Shown: one piece after another, positions 1 through 7,289 of the stretch | Layout of the letters: every line of letters begins with the position of its first letter | How positions within the stretch are numbered: position 1 is the stretch's first letter | Origin: an uncultured Collinsella sp. | GTDB lineage: Bacteria > Actinomycetota > Coriobacteriia > Coriobacteriales > Coriobacteriaceae | Assembly: GCA_900553165.1 (NCBI GenBank) | Contig: USCN01000008.1 | Coordinates: 1-16,324, forward strand | DNA: 16,324 nucleotides | Direction: 5' to 3' | The notes under the pieces: model-generated | Told to the model about the DNA's origin: nothing | The model's input: only the letters and a program-made list of their open reading frames with translations | Databases searched by the model: none | Position numbers and translations under genes: made by a program

Positions 1-7
1 TCGAGTG

Positions 8-34
8 GTTACGCGGTTCGTAGAACCGCGTAAC
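8..34. terminator. Perfect 12-bp hairpin just after htpG
   Basis: A perfect inverted repeat has arms GTTACGCGGTTC and GAACCGCGTAAC around a 3-base loop. It begins 8 bases past the htpG stop codon. Read on the minus strand it is not followed by a T tract, so it is a non-canonical intrinsic terminator, an mRNA 3'-end stabiliser or a shared end for two converging genes. The gene on the other side lies outside the window. The structure is certain; the function is inferred. Confidence 0.55.
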
Positions 35-41
35 ACCCTAG

Positions 42-2066
42 TTACATCAGCTCGCAGACAGCCGCCGCGAAGGCAACGGGGTCCTCAGGCAGAATGCCCT
101 CGACCAGCAGAGCCTGGTCATAGAGCAGACCGGAGTACTGCTTGATCTTGTCGGCGTCGCCTGCCTTCTGGGCAGCGACAAGCTTGTCAAAGACCGGGTG
201 CTTGGCGTTGAGCTCGAGCACGCGCTGGCTCTTGGGCATACCGTCGGGCGCGCCCTCGGGTCCCTTCTGGAGCACCTTCTCCATCTCGAGCGAAAGCGGA
301 CCCTCGGTGGTGATGCAAGCGGGGGCATCGGTCAGGCGCGCGGAGACGGCAACTTTCTCGACCTTGTCACCGAGCGCCTCCTTCATGGCGCTAAAGAGGT
401 CCTCGTTTTCCTTGGTGGCGTCCTCGGCCTCCTTCTTCTCGTCCTCGGTCGCCAGATCAAGATCGCCAGTCGCGACGTTCTTGAGCTCCAGGTGACGATC
501 CTCGACCTCGGGCTCGGCACCGTCGGCAACGGCCTTCTCGGCAGCCTCGCGGGCGGCGTCGTCCTCGTAGACCTTGGGCATATCGGCAGCCACGTACTCA
601 CGCATGGCCTGGAAGGTGAACTCATCCACATCCTGCGTCAGTAGCAGCACGTCATAGCCGCGGTCGAGCACGCCCTTTACCACGGGCATCTTGGCCAAGC
701 GCTCACGCGAGTCACCGGCGGCGTAGTAGATGGCCTTCTGATCCTCGGGCATGCCCTTGGCATACTCGGCCAGCGTAATCATCTTCTGTTCCTTGGCAGA
801 CCAGAACAGCAACAGGTCGGCGAGCTCATCGGCCTTCATGCCATAGCTCGAGTAGATGCCGTACTTAAGGCCGCGGCCAAAGTTCTCAAAGAACTTCTCG
901 TAGGCCTCGCGGTCGTTGTCACGCATGTCCTCAAGGTCGGCGGTAATCTTCTTTTCCACACGCTTGGCGATAGCCTTGAGCTGACGGTTCTGCTGCAGCG
1001 TCTCGCGCGAGATGTTGAGCGACACGTCGGCGGAATCCACGACGCCGCGGACAAAGTTGTAGTAGTCGGGCAGCAGGTCGTCGCACTTCTCCATAATCAG
1101 AACGTTGGAGCTGTAGAGCGCCAGGCCCTTCTCGTAGTCCTTGCTGTACAGATCGAACGGCGCGCGACCCGGCACAAACAGCAGGGCGTCATACTCGAGC
1201 GTGCCCTCGGCATGGAAGCTGATGGTGCGCGCAGGATCGTCAAAGTCGTGGAACGTGGACTTGTAGAACTCGTCGTAGTCCTTCTGCTCGACATCGGAGC
1301 TGCGCTTCTTCCAGATCGGTGTCATGGAATTGACGGTCTCGAGCTCCTGGTAGTCCTCGTACTCGGGCTTGTAATCGTCGCCGGCGTCCTCGGGCTTGGG
1401 TTTCTGGCGGCTCTTGGACACCATCATCTGAATCGGGTAGCGCACATAGTTGCTGTACTGCTGAATCAGGCTCTTGAGGCCCCACTCGGTCAGGAAGCGA
1501 TCGTAGGTCTCGGCCTCGCCGTCGGCATCGAGCTTCTCATTCTCGCGCAGCGTCAGGATGACATCGGTACCGCGCTCGGCGCGCTCGCCGTCCTCGATGG
1601 TGTAGCCCTCAAGACCGTCGGATTCCCACACATGGGCGACATCCTCGCCATAGGCGCGGCTCACGACCTTCACATGACTGGCAACCATAAAAGCCGAGTA
1701 GAAGCCCACGCCAAACTGACCGATGATGTCGACATCCGAACCCTGCTGCTCGGCGTTTTCGGTCTTAAACTCCTCGGAGCCGGAATGGGCGATGGTGCCC
1801 AGATTGCGCTCGAGCTCCTCGGCGGTCATGCCAATGCCGTTATCCGAGATGGTAATGGTGCGGGCGTCTTTATCAAAGGAGACGCGAATGGCCAGGTCGC
1901 CCTGGTCGATCTTGACGCTCGGATCCTGCAGGCTCTTAAAGTTGAGCTTGTCGACGGCGTCGCTCGCGTTAGAGATAAGCTCGCGCAGGAAGATTTCCTT
2001 ATTGGTGTAGATGGAGTTGATCATGAGGTCGAGCAGTTTTTTGCTCTCGGTCTTAAATTGACGCAT
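42..2066 (-). CDS. htpG: Chaperone protein HtpG (Hsp90 family)
   Basis: This gene encodes the bacterial Hsp90, a cytosolic ATP-dependent dimeric chaperone that helps late folding of client proteins under stress. The 674-residue product has the GHKL ATPase domain at its N-terminus: ELISNASDA at about 29-37 with the catalytic Glu29 and Asn33, DNGIGM at 75-80 and the lid glycine motif GQFGVGF at 116-122. The middle domain carries the SRETLQQN segment that contains the conserved arginine contacting the ATP phosphate. It is longer than the roughly 625 residues of E. coli HtpG, mostly from acidic stretches near residues 220-250 and 505-560. The ATG start is preceded by AAAGGA at a good distance. 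The gene stands alone behind its own leader, which holds a terminator-like hairpin. No CIRCE or HAIR operator was found upstream. Identification is secure. Confidence 0.97.
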   Translation of the reverse strand: MRQFKTESKKLLDLMINSIYTNKEIFLRELISNASDAVDKLNFKSLQDPSVKIDQGDLAIRVSFDKDARTITISDNGIGMTAEELERNLGTIAHSGSEEFKTENAEQQGSDVDIIGQFGVGFYSAFMVASHVKVVSRAYGEDVAHVWESDGLEGYTIEDGERAERGTDVILTLRENEKLDADGEAETYDRFLTEWGLKSLIQQYSNYVRYPIQMMVSKSRQKPKPEDAGDDYKPEYEDYQELETVNSMTPIWKKRSSDVEQKDYDEFYKSTFHDFDDPARTISFHAEGTLEYDALLFVPGRAPFDLYSKDYEKGLALYSSNVLIMEKCDDLLPDYYNFVRGVVDSADVSLNISRETLQQNRQLKAIAKRVEKKITADLEDMRDNDREAYEKFFENFGRGLKYGIYSSYGMKADELADLLLFWSAKEQKMITLAEYAKGMPEDQKAIYYAAGDSRERLAKMPVVKGVLDRGYDVLLLTQDVDEFTFQAMREYVAADMPKVYEDDAAREAAEKAVADGAEPEVEDRHLELKNVATGDLDLATEDEKKEAEDATKENEDLFSAMKEALGDKVEKVAVSARLTDAPACITTEGPLSLEMEKVLQKGPEGAPDGMPKSQRVLELNAKHPVFDKLVAAQKAGDADKIKQYSGLLYDQALLVEGILPEDPVAFAAAVCELM

Positions 2067-2096
2067 GTGCAGTCCTTTCGCGCTACCCCCGTCCGC

Positions 2097-2121
2097 AAAA
2101 ACGGCCCGGTTGCCCGAGCCG
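2097..2121 (-). terminator. Terminator-like hairpin in the htpG leader (possible attenuator)
   Basis: On the minus strand an 8-bp stem (CGGCTCGG / CCGGGCCG, one G-T pair) is closed by a GCAA tetraloop and followed at once by TTTTT. This is the layout of an intrinsic terminator. It ends only about 30 bases before the htpG ATG, leaving no room for a promoter after it. It therefore either ends readthrough from the acetyltransferase side with htpG served by leakage, or acts as an attenuator in the htpG leader. The structure is seen; the role is inferred. Confidence 0.6.
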
Positions 2122-2152
2122 CATCGCAGACCTGCTATGTTAAGACTTAGAT

Positions 2153-2181
2153 TTTATAACCCATTAGCGCGCATATATACA
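2153..2181 (-). promoter_or_regulatory. Weak candidate htpG promoter
   Basis: The minus strand shows TGTATA, a 17-base spacer and TATAAA. A second possible -10, TAACAT, lies at 2137-2142. The -35 match is poor. This is the only AT-rich stretch between the acetyltransferase and htpG, so the promoter is likely here, but the exact hexamers are uncertain. Either choice places the 2097-2121 hairpin inside the transcript. Confidence 0.35.
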
Positions 2182-2230
2182 TACGGAATCGAAAAACTGT
2201 ATGTCTAAGCGCTCCGATGCGTCAATTGCC

Positions 2231-2270
2231 AAGGAGTGTCCCCAGCTGCCGGCAGAAAAGGAACGTCCCT
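2231..2270. repeat. GGGAC-type intergenic repeat with central palindrome
   Basis: On the plus strand AAGGAGTGTCCC (2231-2242) and AAGGAACGTCCC (2258-2269) are direct repeats matching at 10 of 12 bases, 27 bases apart. Between them is the perfect palindrome CTGCCGGCAG (2246-2255). The acetyltransferase stop codon overlaps the edge of the element. The layout resembles a small repeated extragenic element of the REP/MITE kind. I infer that it is dispersed in the genome but cannot show it here. Confidence 0.5.
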
Positions 2271-2769
2271 ATCTGCCATCTACGCGCTTGGCCATCCAAA
2301 CATGGGGCTGGCCCTCGTCTTCGTAGTCTACCGGGGCAATTTGCGTGTAGCCCGCCTTTACATAGAGTGGCAGCACGTATTCCTGCGCATGCAGTTTTAT
2401 GAGCTTGGCACCGGCATCACACGCGGCGGCATCACTGGCCTCGACGATCTTGCTCGCCAGACCGCGACGGCGCATGCTCGGCAGCACAGCCACACGCCCC
2501 ATAATATAGGTCTCCCCCGCCGCGACGCCTTCGTCCAAGTCGCACGCCGGCGACACCGGAGCCTCTGCGTCAGCCGCGCGCTCAAGCTCTTCGGGAAACA
2601 CGCGCGAGCAACCGGCAAGCTCGCCGTCTACATAGAGCGTCACATGAATGCAGTTCTGATCCTCGTCGATAGCGTCGAACTCATTCTCGTAGCCCTGCTC
2701 GTCCATAAAAACGACGCGGCGCACCAACGCCGCGTCATCAAAGCATCCCGTCTTAAGTTGGATATCCAT
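2269..2769 (-). CDS. GNAT N-acetyltransferase, ElaA/YjcF-like
   Basis: This is a cytosolic acyl-CoA-dependent acetyltransferase of the GNAT fold; its substrate is unknown. The 166-residue product has the early DEQGYENEFDAIDEDQ stretch typical of ElaA/YjcF-type members and the acetyl-CoA pyrophosphate loop RVAVLPSMRRRGLASKIV, matching the R/Q-x-x-G-x-G/A pattern. It ends with HAQEYVLPLYVKAGYTQ and an HVWM motif near the C-terminus. The start chosen is the ATG at 2769, preceded by AAAGGG at ideal spacing. An in-frame ATG six codons upstream would put that site inside the gene. It follows the CpsB-like gene by 39 bases on the same strand and may be co-transcribed with it. The stop codon lies in the GGGAC-type repeat. 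Confidence 0.88.
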   Translation of the reverse strand: MDIQLKTGCFDDAALVRRVVFMDEQGYENEFDAIDEDQNCIHVTLYVDGELAGCSRVFPEELERAADAEAPVSPACDLDEGVAAGETYIMGRVAVLPSMRRRGLASKIVEASDAAACDAGAKLIKLHAQEYVLPLYVKAGYTQIAPVDYEDEGQPHVWMAKRVDGR

Positions 2770-2808
2770 GGCCGCCCTTTCATTCAATGCGAACGTTAGG
2801 GACAGATA

Positions 2809-3459
2809 TTAGCGAAAATGAGCTCCGCGCACGCTAAACTTCGCGCGAGCCTTCGCCAGGCAGTCGTAATGACCCACGTTATGGGCATCGCTCGCGATGA
2901 AGCTGTACAGGTTCTGATCGAACAGGCGCTGTGCCGGCTTTTTCTCGCGACCAAATCGACCGCCGGCAATAAAGTCCGCCGAAGCCTGCAGCTTGCAGCC
3001 CATATCGACCAGGCGCTCCGCCACGCTTACATCCTTTTGAACCGCACGATAGCGCTCAGGATGAGCGATAATCACCTGGTAGCCACGGCATTGCAAATCG
3101 TAAATCGTGTTCTCGTACTCTCTAAACGCATACGCATCGGCATGCGTCGAAAGCTCGAGCAGAAACTCGTTGGTTCCATCGAAATGCAAGTGCTCCGCGG
3201 CATCGATACCAAGCTCAACGAGCTTTCGATGGTTGACCTCGAAGCCCATCTGGAGCGGAAAACCGTCAGCGTTATCACGCAGCAGCTCAAAGGCATCCCA
3301 CATCTTGTCGTAATCAAAATAGGGATCACGGCAGTGAGGAGTGCAAACAATTCTGGTTACACCAGCCCGCTTGGCAGCCTCGAGCATCGCCAAGCTCTCA
3401 TCGAGATCGGCGGCGCCGTCGTCTACACCCGGCAAGATATGGCAATGAATGTCACGCAT
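2809..3459 (-). CDS. CpsB/YwqE-type PHP-domain tyrosine phosphatase
   Basis: This is a metal-dependent protein-tyrosine phosphatase of the polymerase-and-histidinol-phosphatase (PHP) fold. The family dephosphorylates the partner tyrosine kinase that controls capsule or exopolysaccharide chain assembly. The 216-residue product shows the family metal ligands: DIHCHILPGVDDGA at the N-terminus, CTPHCRDPYF, an internal FEVNHRKL, VIIAHPERY and DAHNVGHYD near the end. It is somewhat shorter than pneumococcal CpsB (about 243 residues), lacking part of the C-terminal tail but none of the visible ligand motifs. The ATG has AAGG upstream. It lies 17 bases behind the kinase gene, so the two should be co-transcribed. 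Substrate assignment to the adjacent kinase is inferred from context. Confidence 0.9.
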   Translation of the reverse strand: MRDIHCHILPGVDDGAADLDESLAMLEAAKRAGVTRIVCTPHCRDPYFDYDKMWDAFELLRDNADGFPLQMGFEVNHRKLVELGIDAAEHLHFDGTNEFLLELSTHADAYAFREYENTIYDLQCRGYQVIIAHPERYRAVQKDVSVAERLVDMGCKLQASADFIAGGRFGREKKPAQRLFDQNLYSFIASDAHNVGHYDCLAKARAKFSVRGAHFR

Positions 3460-3476
3460 AGGTCAGCCTTAATCAA

Positions 3477-4214
3477 CTAAACGTTTGCTCGGTTGGTGAA
3501 GATGCCCTTTTTGGAAGTCCCCTGATCGTCGGAGCCCTTCTTAACCTTCTTACCGTCCTTGGTGTAGTAGGAGTAGTAGTACTCGCTGGTCTCGGTCTCG
3601 CAGTAGTTCATGACGGTACCGATGAGCTTGACCTTCTCGGACTTCTTAAGCTGGCCGATGGCGTTAAGCACCTCCTCGCGCTTGGTGAAGTCCTCGCGCA
3701 CCACGAACAGCGTACCGTCGGTCAGGCTGGCAATCTCGGCAGCATCGATGAAGGTGCCGACCGGGGGAGCATCAAAGATGACGTACTGGAACTTGGCGGA
3801 CAGTGCCTTTACCAACTTGGCAAAGCGGTGAGAGACGATGATGTCGGCAGGATTGGGAATATGCGGCTCAGCATCGAGGAAGTAGAAGTTCTTCTGACCC
3901 GTCTCGACAATTGCCTGGTCAATGGAGATCTGCTCGGAAAGGACCGCATAGAGTCCGCCGCGCGAACGAACGCCGAGCATATCGGAAAGGGACCTGCGGC
4001 GCATATCGGCCTCGACCAGGAGCACGGACTTGCCGCTCGTGGCGATTGCCTGAGCAAGGTTAATGGAAACCGTAGACTTGCCCTCGTTGGGAATCGAGGA
4101 GGTAACGGTGATGGTGCGAATGGGGTCGTCCACGCTCGCAAAGCGGATGTTGGCCAGAAGGGTCTTGGCGGCATTCTGTACAACGAGCTTATCGGTGTTC
4201 TTTGCCTTAGCCAT
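3477..4214 (-). CDS. CpsD/CapB-type bacterial tyrosine kinase (BY-kinase)
   Basis: This is a cytoplasmic P-loop tyrosine autokinase that works with a membrane adaptor to regulate polysaccharide polymerisation. In 245 residues it has Walker A PNEGKST (42-48), a Walker A'-type stretch LLVEADMRRRSL (about 65-76), Walker B VIFDAPP (145-151) and a C-terminal tyrosine cluster EYYYSYY (211-217) followed by a lysine-rich tail. The cluster is the usual autophosphorylation site and is the substrate of CpsB-type phosphatases. One oddity is Glu68 where most BY-kinases have the first Asp of Walker A' (DxD). The ATG lies two bases beyond the stop of the adaptor gene, whose last codons contain the AAAGGTGG ribosome-binding site, so translation is probably coupled. 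Confidence 0.93.
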   Translation of the reverse strand: MAKAKNTDKLVVQNAAKTLLANIRFASVDDPIRTITVTSSIPNEGKSTVSINLAQAIATSGKSVLLVEADMRRRSLSDMLGVRSRGGLYAVLSEQISIDQAIVETGQKNFYFLDAEPHIPNPADIIVSHRFAKLVKALSAKFQYVIFDAPPVGTFIDAAEIASLTDGTLFVVREDFTKREEVLNAIGQLKKSEKVKLIGTVMNYCETETSEYYYSYYTKDGKKVKKGSDDQGTSKKGIFTNRANV

Positions 4215-4216
4215 GC

Positions 4217-4873
4217 CTATTTACCACCTTTCATAGCCGGAATTCGGCCAACAACGGGAATGCCCAGGAGCTCTTCTGCCTCTTCGGCACCGCGGATGCG
4301 GGTGTTGAGCATGTCTGCCAAAACGACATAGGCAACTGCGATGAAGATGCCCGCGAGGAACGCGACAGCAACGTACAGCATACGCTTGGGGCCGCTGGGG
4401 GCTTCGGGGGTCTTAGCCTCGTCGATAACGTTGATGCTCTGGGCAGCGCCGACGTTCTGAGCGACCGTACTCACCGAGCTAGCTATGGCCTTTGCGACCT
4501 CAGCCGTCTCCTTGGCATCGGTGCCGGTAACCGAAAGCGTAATGACACGCGTGGTGGTCTCGGAGGAAACAGACACCTTGTAGTCATCCAGATCGGTGAG
4601 GCCCAGTTCCTTGGCGGCGCCGCTCTTAACGCTATCGCTATCCAGCAGCGTGGCGATATCGTTGGAAAGCATCTGGCTCGCCGAGAGATCGTTGTAGCTC
4701 ATCTGACCGCTATCGTCGGTTTTGGCGAGAATGTACATGCTCGTCGTCGCGGTATAGGTGTTGTCCATCGCAACGAAGGACACGATGCCCATGGCGATCG
4801 CGCAGACCACCGGAAGGGTGATGACCAGCTTAAGGTGCTTTTTGAGCAGCTGGAACAGTTCGAGAAGGGTCAT
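4217..4873 (-). CDS. Wzz/CpsC-type polysaccharide co-polymerase, kinase adaptor
   Basis: This membrane protein belongs to the chain-length determinant family; in Gram-positive bacteria it recruits and activates the CpsD-type kinase. The 218-residue product starts with an amphipathic segment LLELFQLLKKHLKLV, then a first membrane helix (about 17-36). An extracellular region of roughly 130 residues follows, rich in Ser, Thr and Asp. The proline-rich stretch TPEAPSGPKR precedes a second helix (VAVAFLAGIFIAVAYVVLA), a typical Wzz signature. The short cytoplasmic tail ends MKGGK. The ATG has AAAGGC upstream. It is the first gene of the adaptor-kinase-phosphatase group. No glycosyltransferase, flippase or polymerase gene is near, so the polysaccharide it controls is unknown. 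Confidence 0.9.
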   Translation of the reverse strand: MTLLELFQLLKKHLKLVITLPVVCAIAMGIVSFVAMDNTYTATTSMYILAKTDDSGQMSYNDLSASQMLSNDIATLLDSDSVKSGAAKELGLTDLDDYKVSVSSETTTRVITLSVTGTDAKETAEVAKAIASSVSTVAQNVGAAQSINVIDEAKTPEAPSGPKRMLYVAVAFLAGIFIAVAYVVLADMLNTRIRGAEEAEELLGIPVVGRIPAMKGGK

Positions 4874-4920
4874 GCAGCTTGCCTTTCATTTCCCCAGTTC
4901 GGATTGACAAAACTGTCCGT

Positions 4921-4949
4921 ATGTTATCGCATCTTTTTACCGAGACCAA
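4921..4949 (-). promoter_or_regulatory. Candidate promoter of the cps control operon
   Basis: The minus strand has TTGGTC, exactly 17 bases, then TAACAT, about 50 bases before the Wzz/CpsC start. A competing pair further upstream is TTTACA with TATAGA at a long 19-base spacing. Between them lies a small inverted repeat, ACAGG-AGAG-CCTGT (4967-4980), that could be an operator. Only the hexamers are seen; activity is inferred. Confidence 0.4.
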
Positions 4950-5014
4950 ACTCTATACATAAGAAACAGGCTCTCCTGTAAAAATGTCGGAAGCAATCGT
5001 ATAATTGCACAACA

Positions 5015-5043
5015 ACGCCGCACCCGAAAGTCAAATGCGGCGT
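5015..5043 (-). terminator. Terminator after the phoR-like gene
   Basis: On the minus strand ACGCCGCA and TGCGGCGT form a perfect 8-bp stem around a 13-base loop, followed by the T-rich TGTTGT. It starts 25 bases past the kinase stop codon. It separates the phosphate-sensing genes from the polysaccharide-control operon, which then has its own promoter region. Confidence 0.65.
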
Positions 5044-5068
5044 CTACATCAATATCTATGTTGTATCG

Positions 5069-6493
5069 CTATGCGAATGGCTCGTCCTGCTGTATGGGAA
5101 ACGTCACCGTAATGGTGGTTCCCACGCCCAACTCGCTCGACAAATCGAGCGTGGCGTGATGATACAGGGCCGCATGCTTGACAATGGCAAGCCCCAGACC
5201 GGTTCCGCCGCGTGCCTTGGACCTACTCTTGTCCACGCGATAGAACCGCTCAAATACCTTGCCCTGTTCTTCAGGCGCGATACCGATTCCCGTGTCGGCG
5301 ACCGCAAGGAACGGATGGCCTTCGTCGTTGGTGCCGCACTGCAGCGTAACCGTACCGCCGGGTCGATTGTAGCGGATGGCGTTGCTTGCCAGATTATAGA
5401 TGAGCTCGTCGATCAAGCGCGACACGCCTTCGATGACCACAGGCTTGGTCTCATGACTTATCGTCACATTCGCCTGACGGGCGACCTGTTCAAGACGCTG
5501 CTCAACCGCGTAGATTGCACGCGAGAGCTCAATAGGCTCCGTGGACCCAATGGGCACCGTCTCGCCCTCAGTTGCACGCTCGGCCTCGTCCAAGTTAGAC
5601 AGCGTAAGGATGTCGTTGACAAGCGCTGCCAAGCGGCCCGCCTCACGATAGATGCGACCGCCAAAGTTGCGCAGGTCGTCCTCGCCCTCGACCATGCCGT
5701 TTGCGATGAGCTCGGCATAGCCCGAAATCGCCGTAAGCGGCGTCTTGAGCTCGTGGGTGATATTCGCCGTGAACTCGCGGCGCATACGATCGTTGTCCGC
5801 TAACACCGCCATTTGGCGCTTGAGTTCCTGGCGCTGCGACTCGATACGCTCAAGCATGGGGACCATCTCGGCATAGGCGTGCTCATAGCTACGGCGTGGG
5901 TGGTCCAAATCCACCTCTTGCAACGGCGCGATGATGGCACGGGACTCGCGGCGCGCCATAAAAAACGAGAGCACCGCACCCGCTGCTGCGATAAGCAGCA
6001 TCGGCGCCACCATCGACAGCAAAATCGCCGCAACGCCAGGCTGGGCCTGCGCCAAGCGGACAACCTGGCCGTTATCAAGGGCGACGGCGCGATACAGCAT
6101 AATCTCGTCGAGCGTAGAGCTTGCGCGCTCCGCGGAACCCGAACCATTCTCAAAGGCCTCGATGACCTCGGGGCGATCGCCGTGGTTGGGCAGTGTGGAA
6201 GGTGACGCCTCGTTGTCGTAGGCAACCGATCCATCCTTGTTAATCAGCGTGATGCGCAAGTCCTCGCGATCGAGGCTACGCAAGAACGGGATGGGCTCCT
6301 GCTGCTCGTCGAGGGCGGCAGCAATGAGCTCGGTTTCCTGCGCCAGATTGGCACTCGTGGCATCCGCCAAGGTGTTTTGCACAAAGAACGCACCCAGCAC
6401 CGTAAACGCCACGATAACCGCCATGGCGCAGACAAAGATCGTCACAAAAACGCGGTGCGACAGCGTATGTTTTCCCTGGGGGGCGAAGACCAC
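5069..6493 (-). CDS. phoR: PhoR-like sensor histidine kinase
   Basis: This membrane kinase should phosphorylate the adjacent PhoB-like regulator. The 474-residue protein has a membrane helix at about 14-36, an extracytoplasmic domain (about 37-154), a second helix (about 155-178) and a linker to the dimerisation domain. The H-box FTANITHELKTPLTAISGYAE carries the phospho-accepting His247. The ATP-binding domain has the N-box DELIYNLASNAIRYN (363-376), DTGIGI (400-405), FERFYR (414-419) and GGTGLGL (429-435). The H-box and N-box are the PhoR/ResE type; no PAS domain is evident. The start is GTG at 6493, three bases past the regulator stop codon, with an AAGGAG site at good spacing. The phosphate role is inferred from the next gene but one, pstB. 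Confidence 0.87.
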   Translation of the reverse strand: MVFAPQGKHTLSHRVFVTIFVCAMAVIVAFTVLGAFFVQNTLADATSANLAQETELIAAALDEQQEPIPFLRSLDREDLRITLINKDGSVAYDNEASPSTLPNHGDRPEVIEAFENGSGSAERASSTLDEIMLYRAVALDNGQVVRLAQAQPGVAAILLSMVAPMLLIAAAGAVLSFFMARRESRAIIAPLQEVDLDHPRRSYEHAYAEMVPMLERIESQRQELKRQMAVLADNDRMRREFTANITHELKTPLTAISGYAELIANGMVEGEDDLRNFGGRIYREAGRLAALVNDILTLSNLDEAERATEGETVPIGSTEPIELSRAIYAVEQRLEQVARQANVTISHETKPVVIEGVSRLIDELIYNLASNAIRYNRPGGTVTLQCGTNDEGHPFLAVADTGIGIAPEEQGKVFERFYRVDKSRSKARGGTGLGLAIVKHAALYHHATLDLSSELGVGTTITVTFPIQQDEPFA

Positions 6494-6496
6494 GGG

Positions 6497-7225
6497 TTAC
6501 TCCTTCGATGCGGTGGCCGCGGTGTCGTCACCTTCGGCACCATCACCGGCAGAAGGCTCGGCCAAGCGGTAGCCCACGCCGCGTACGGTCTCGATGGCGC
6601 TGGCATGCTCGCCCAGTTTTTGGCGAAGCGTCTGCACGTGCACGTCAACGGTGCGCGAACCGCCGTCGAAGTCCCAGCCCCACACGCTCTGCAGCAACGA
6701 CTCGCGGGTAAAGACCACGCCGGGCTTGCGCATGAGGTACTCGAGCAGGTCGAACTCGCGCAGGGTGAGCTTAAGCGGCTCGCCGGCAACGGTCACCTCG
6801 CGATGGCTGGGCGAGAGCACGATGTCGCCCACGCTGAGCACATCGCTCGCCTGCTTGACCATGCCGCCGCGACGCAGCAGTGCGCGGCAGCGACTCGCAA
6901 GCTCCATGAGCGAGAAGGGTTTAGTCAGGTAATCGTCGGCACCGCCATCGAGCGCCATCACCTTGTCGAGCTCGGTGTCCTTGGCGGTAAGCATCATGAT
7001 GGGCACCGTCGCCGTCAGGCGATCGGCACGCAGGCGACGCATAATCGCCAAGCCATCGGTATCGGGCAGCATGATATCGAGCAGGACGGCATCGGGTACC
7101 CGTCGCGCCACGGCAGTCTTAAACTCACCGTCGCACGAAAAGCCCTCGGCCTCGATTCCCTGCTTGCGCAACGCATAGACCGTCAAATCCCTGATGTTGT
7201 CATCGTCCTCGACGTAATAGATCAT
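6497..7225 (-). CDS. phoB: PhoB-like OmpR-family response regulator
   Basis: This is a transcription regulator with a receiver domain and a winged-helix DNA-binding domain, expected to control phosphate-starvation genes. In 242 residues it has the acidic pocket EDDD (6-9), the phosphorylation site Asp50 in LLDIMLPDTDG, the switch Thr80 and the conserved Lys102 in LTKPFS. The C-terminal domain has the recognition region FTRESLLQSVWGWDFDGGSRTVDVHVQTLRQKL and ends with ETVRGVGYRL. I chose the ATG at 7225, preceded by AAAGGGG, over the in-frame ATG eight codons upstream that lacks such a site. It lies 64 bases after pstB and almost touches the phoR-like gene, so the three probably form one transcript. 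OmpR-family membership is certain; the PhoB name rests on context. Confidence 0.87.
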   Translation of the reverse strand: MIYYVEDDDNIRDLTVYALRKQGIEAEGFSCDGEFKTAVARRVPDAVLLDIMLPDTDGLAIMRRLRADRLTATVPIMMLTAKDTELDKVMALDGGADDYLTKPFSLMELASRCRALLRRGGMVKQASDVLSVGDIVLSPSHREVTVAGEPLKLTLREFDLLEYLMRKPGVVFTRESLLQSVWGWDFDGGSRTVDVHVQTLRQKLGEHASAIETVRGVGYRLAEPSAGDGAEGDDTAATASKE

Positions 7226-7289
7226 GTTGAACCCCTTTGCGGCCGGCATGACCGCATCTTAACCCTAAAGGTACCTGTACTAGATGGTA

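Noticed and set aside
1212..2150. Long plus-strand open frame opposite htpG (312 codons)
   Set aside because: It is antisense to a certain htpG gene and lacks a ribosome-binding site. Such frames are common opposite GC-rich coding sequence with biased third positions.
2067..2268. CIRCE or HAIR heat-shock operator before htpG
   Set aside because: No TTAGCACTC-N9-GAGTGCTAA or CTTGAGT-N7-ACTCAAG pattern was found. ACATAC/GTATGT here is a short, widely spaced match.
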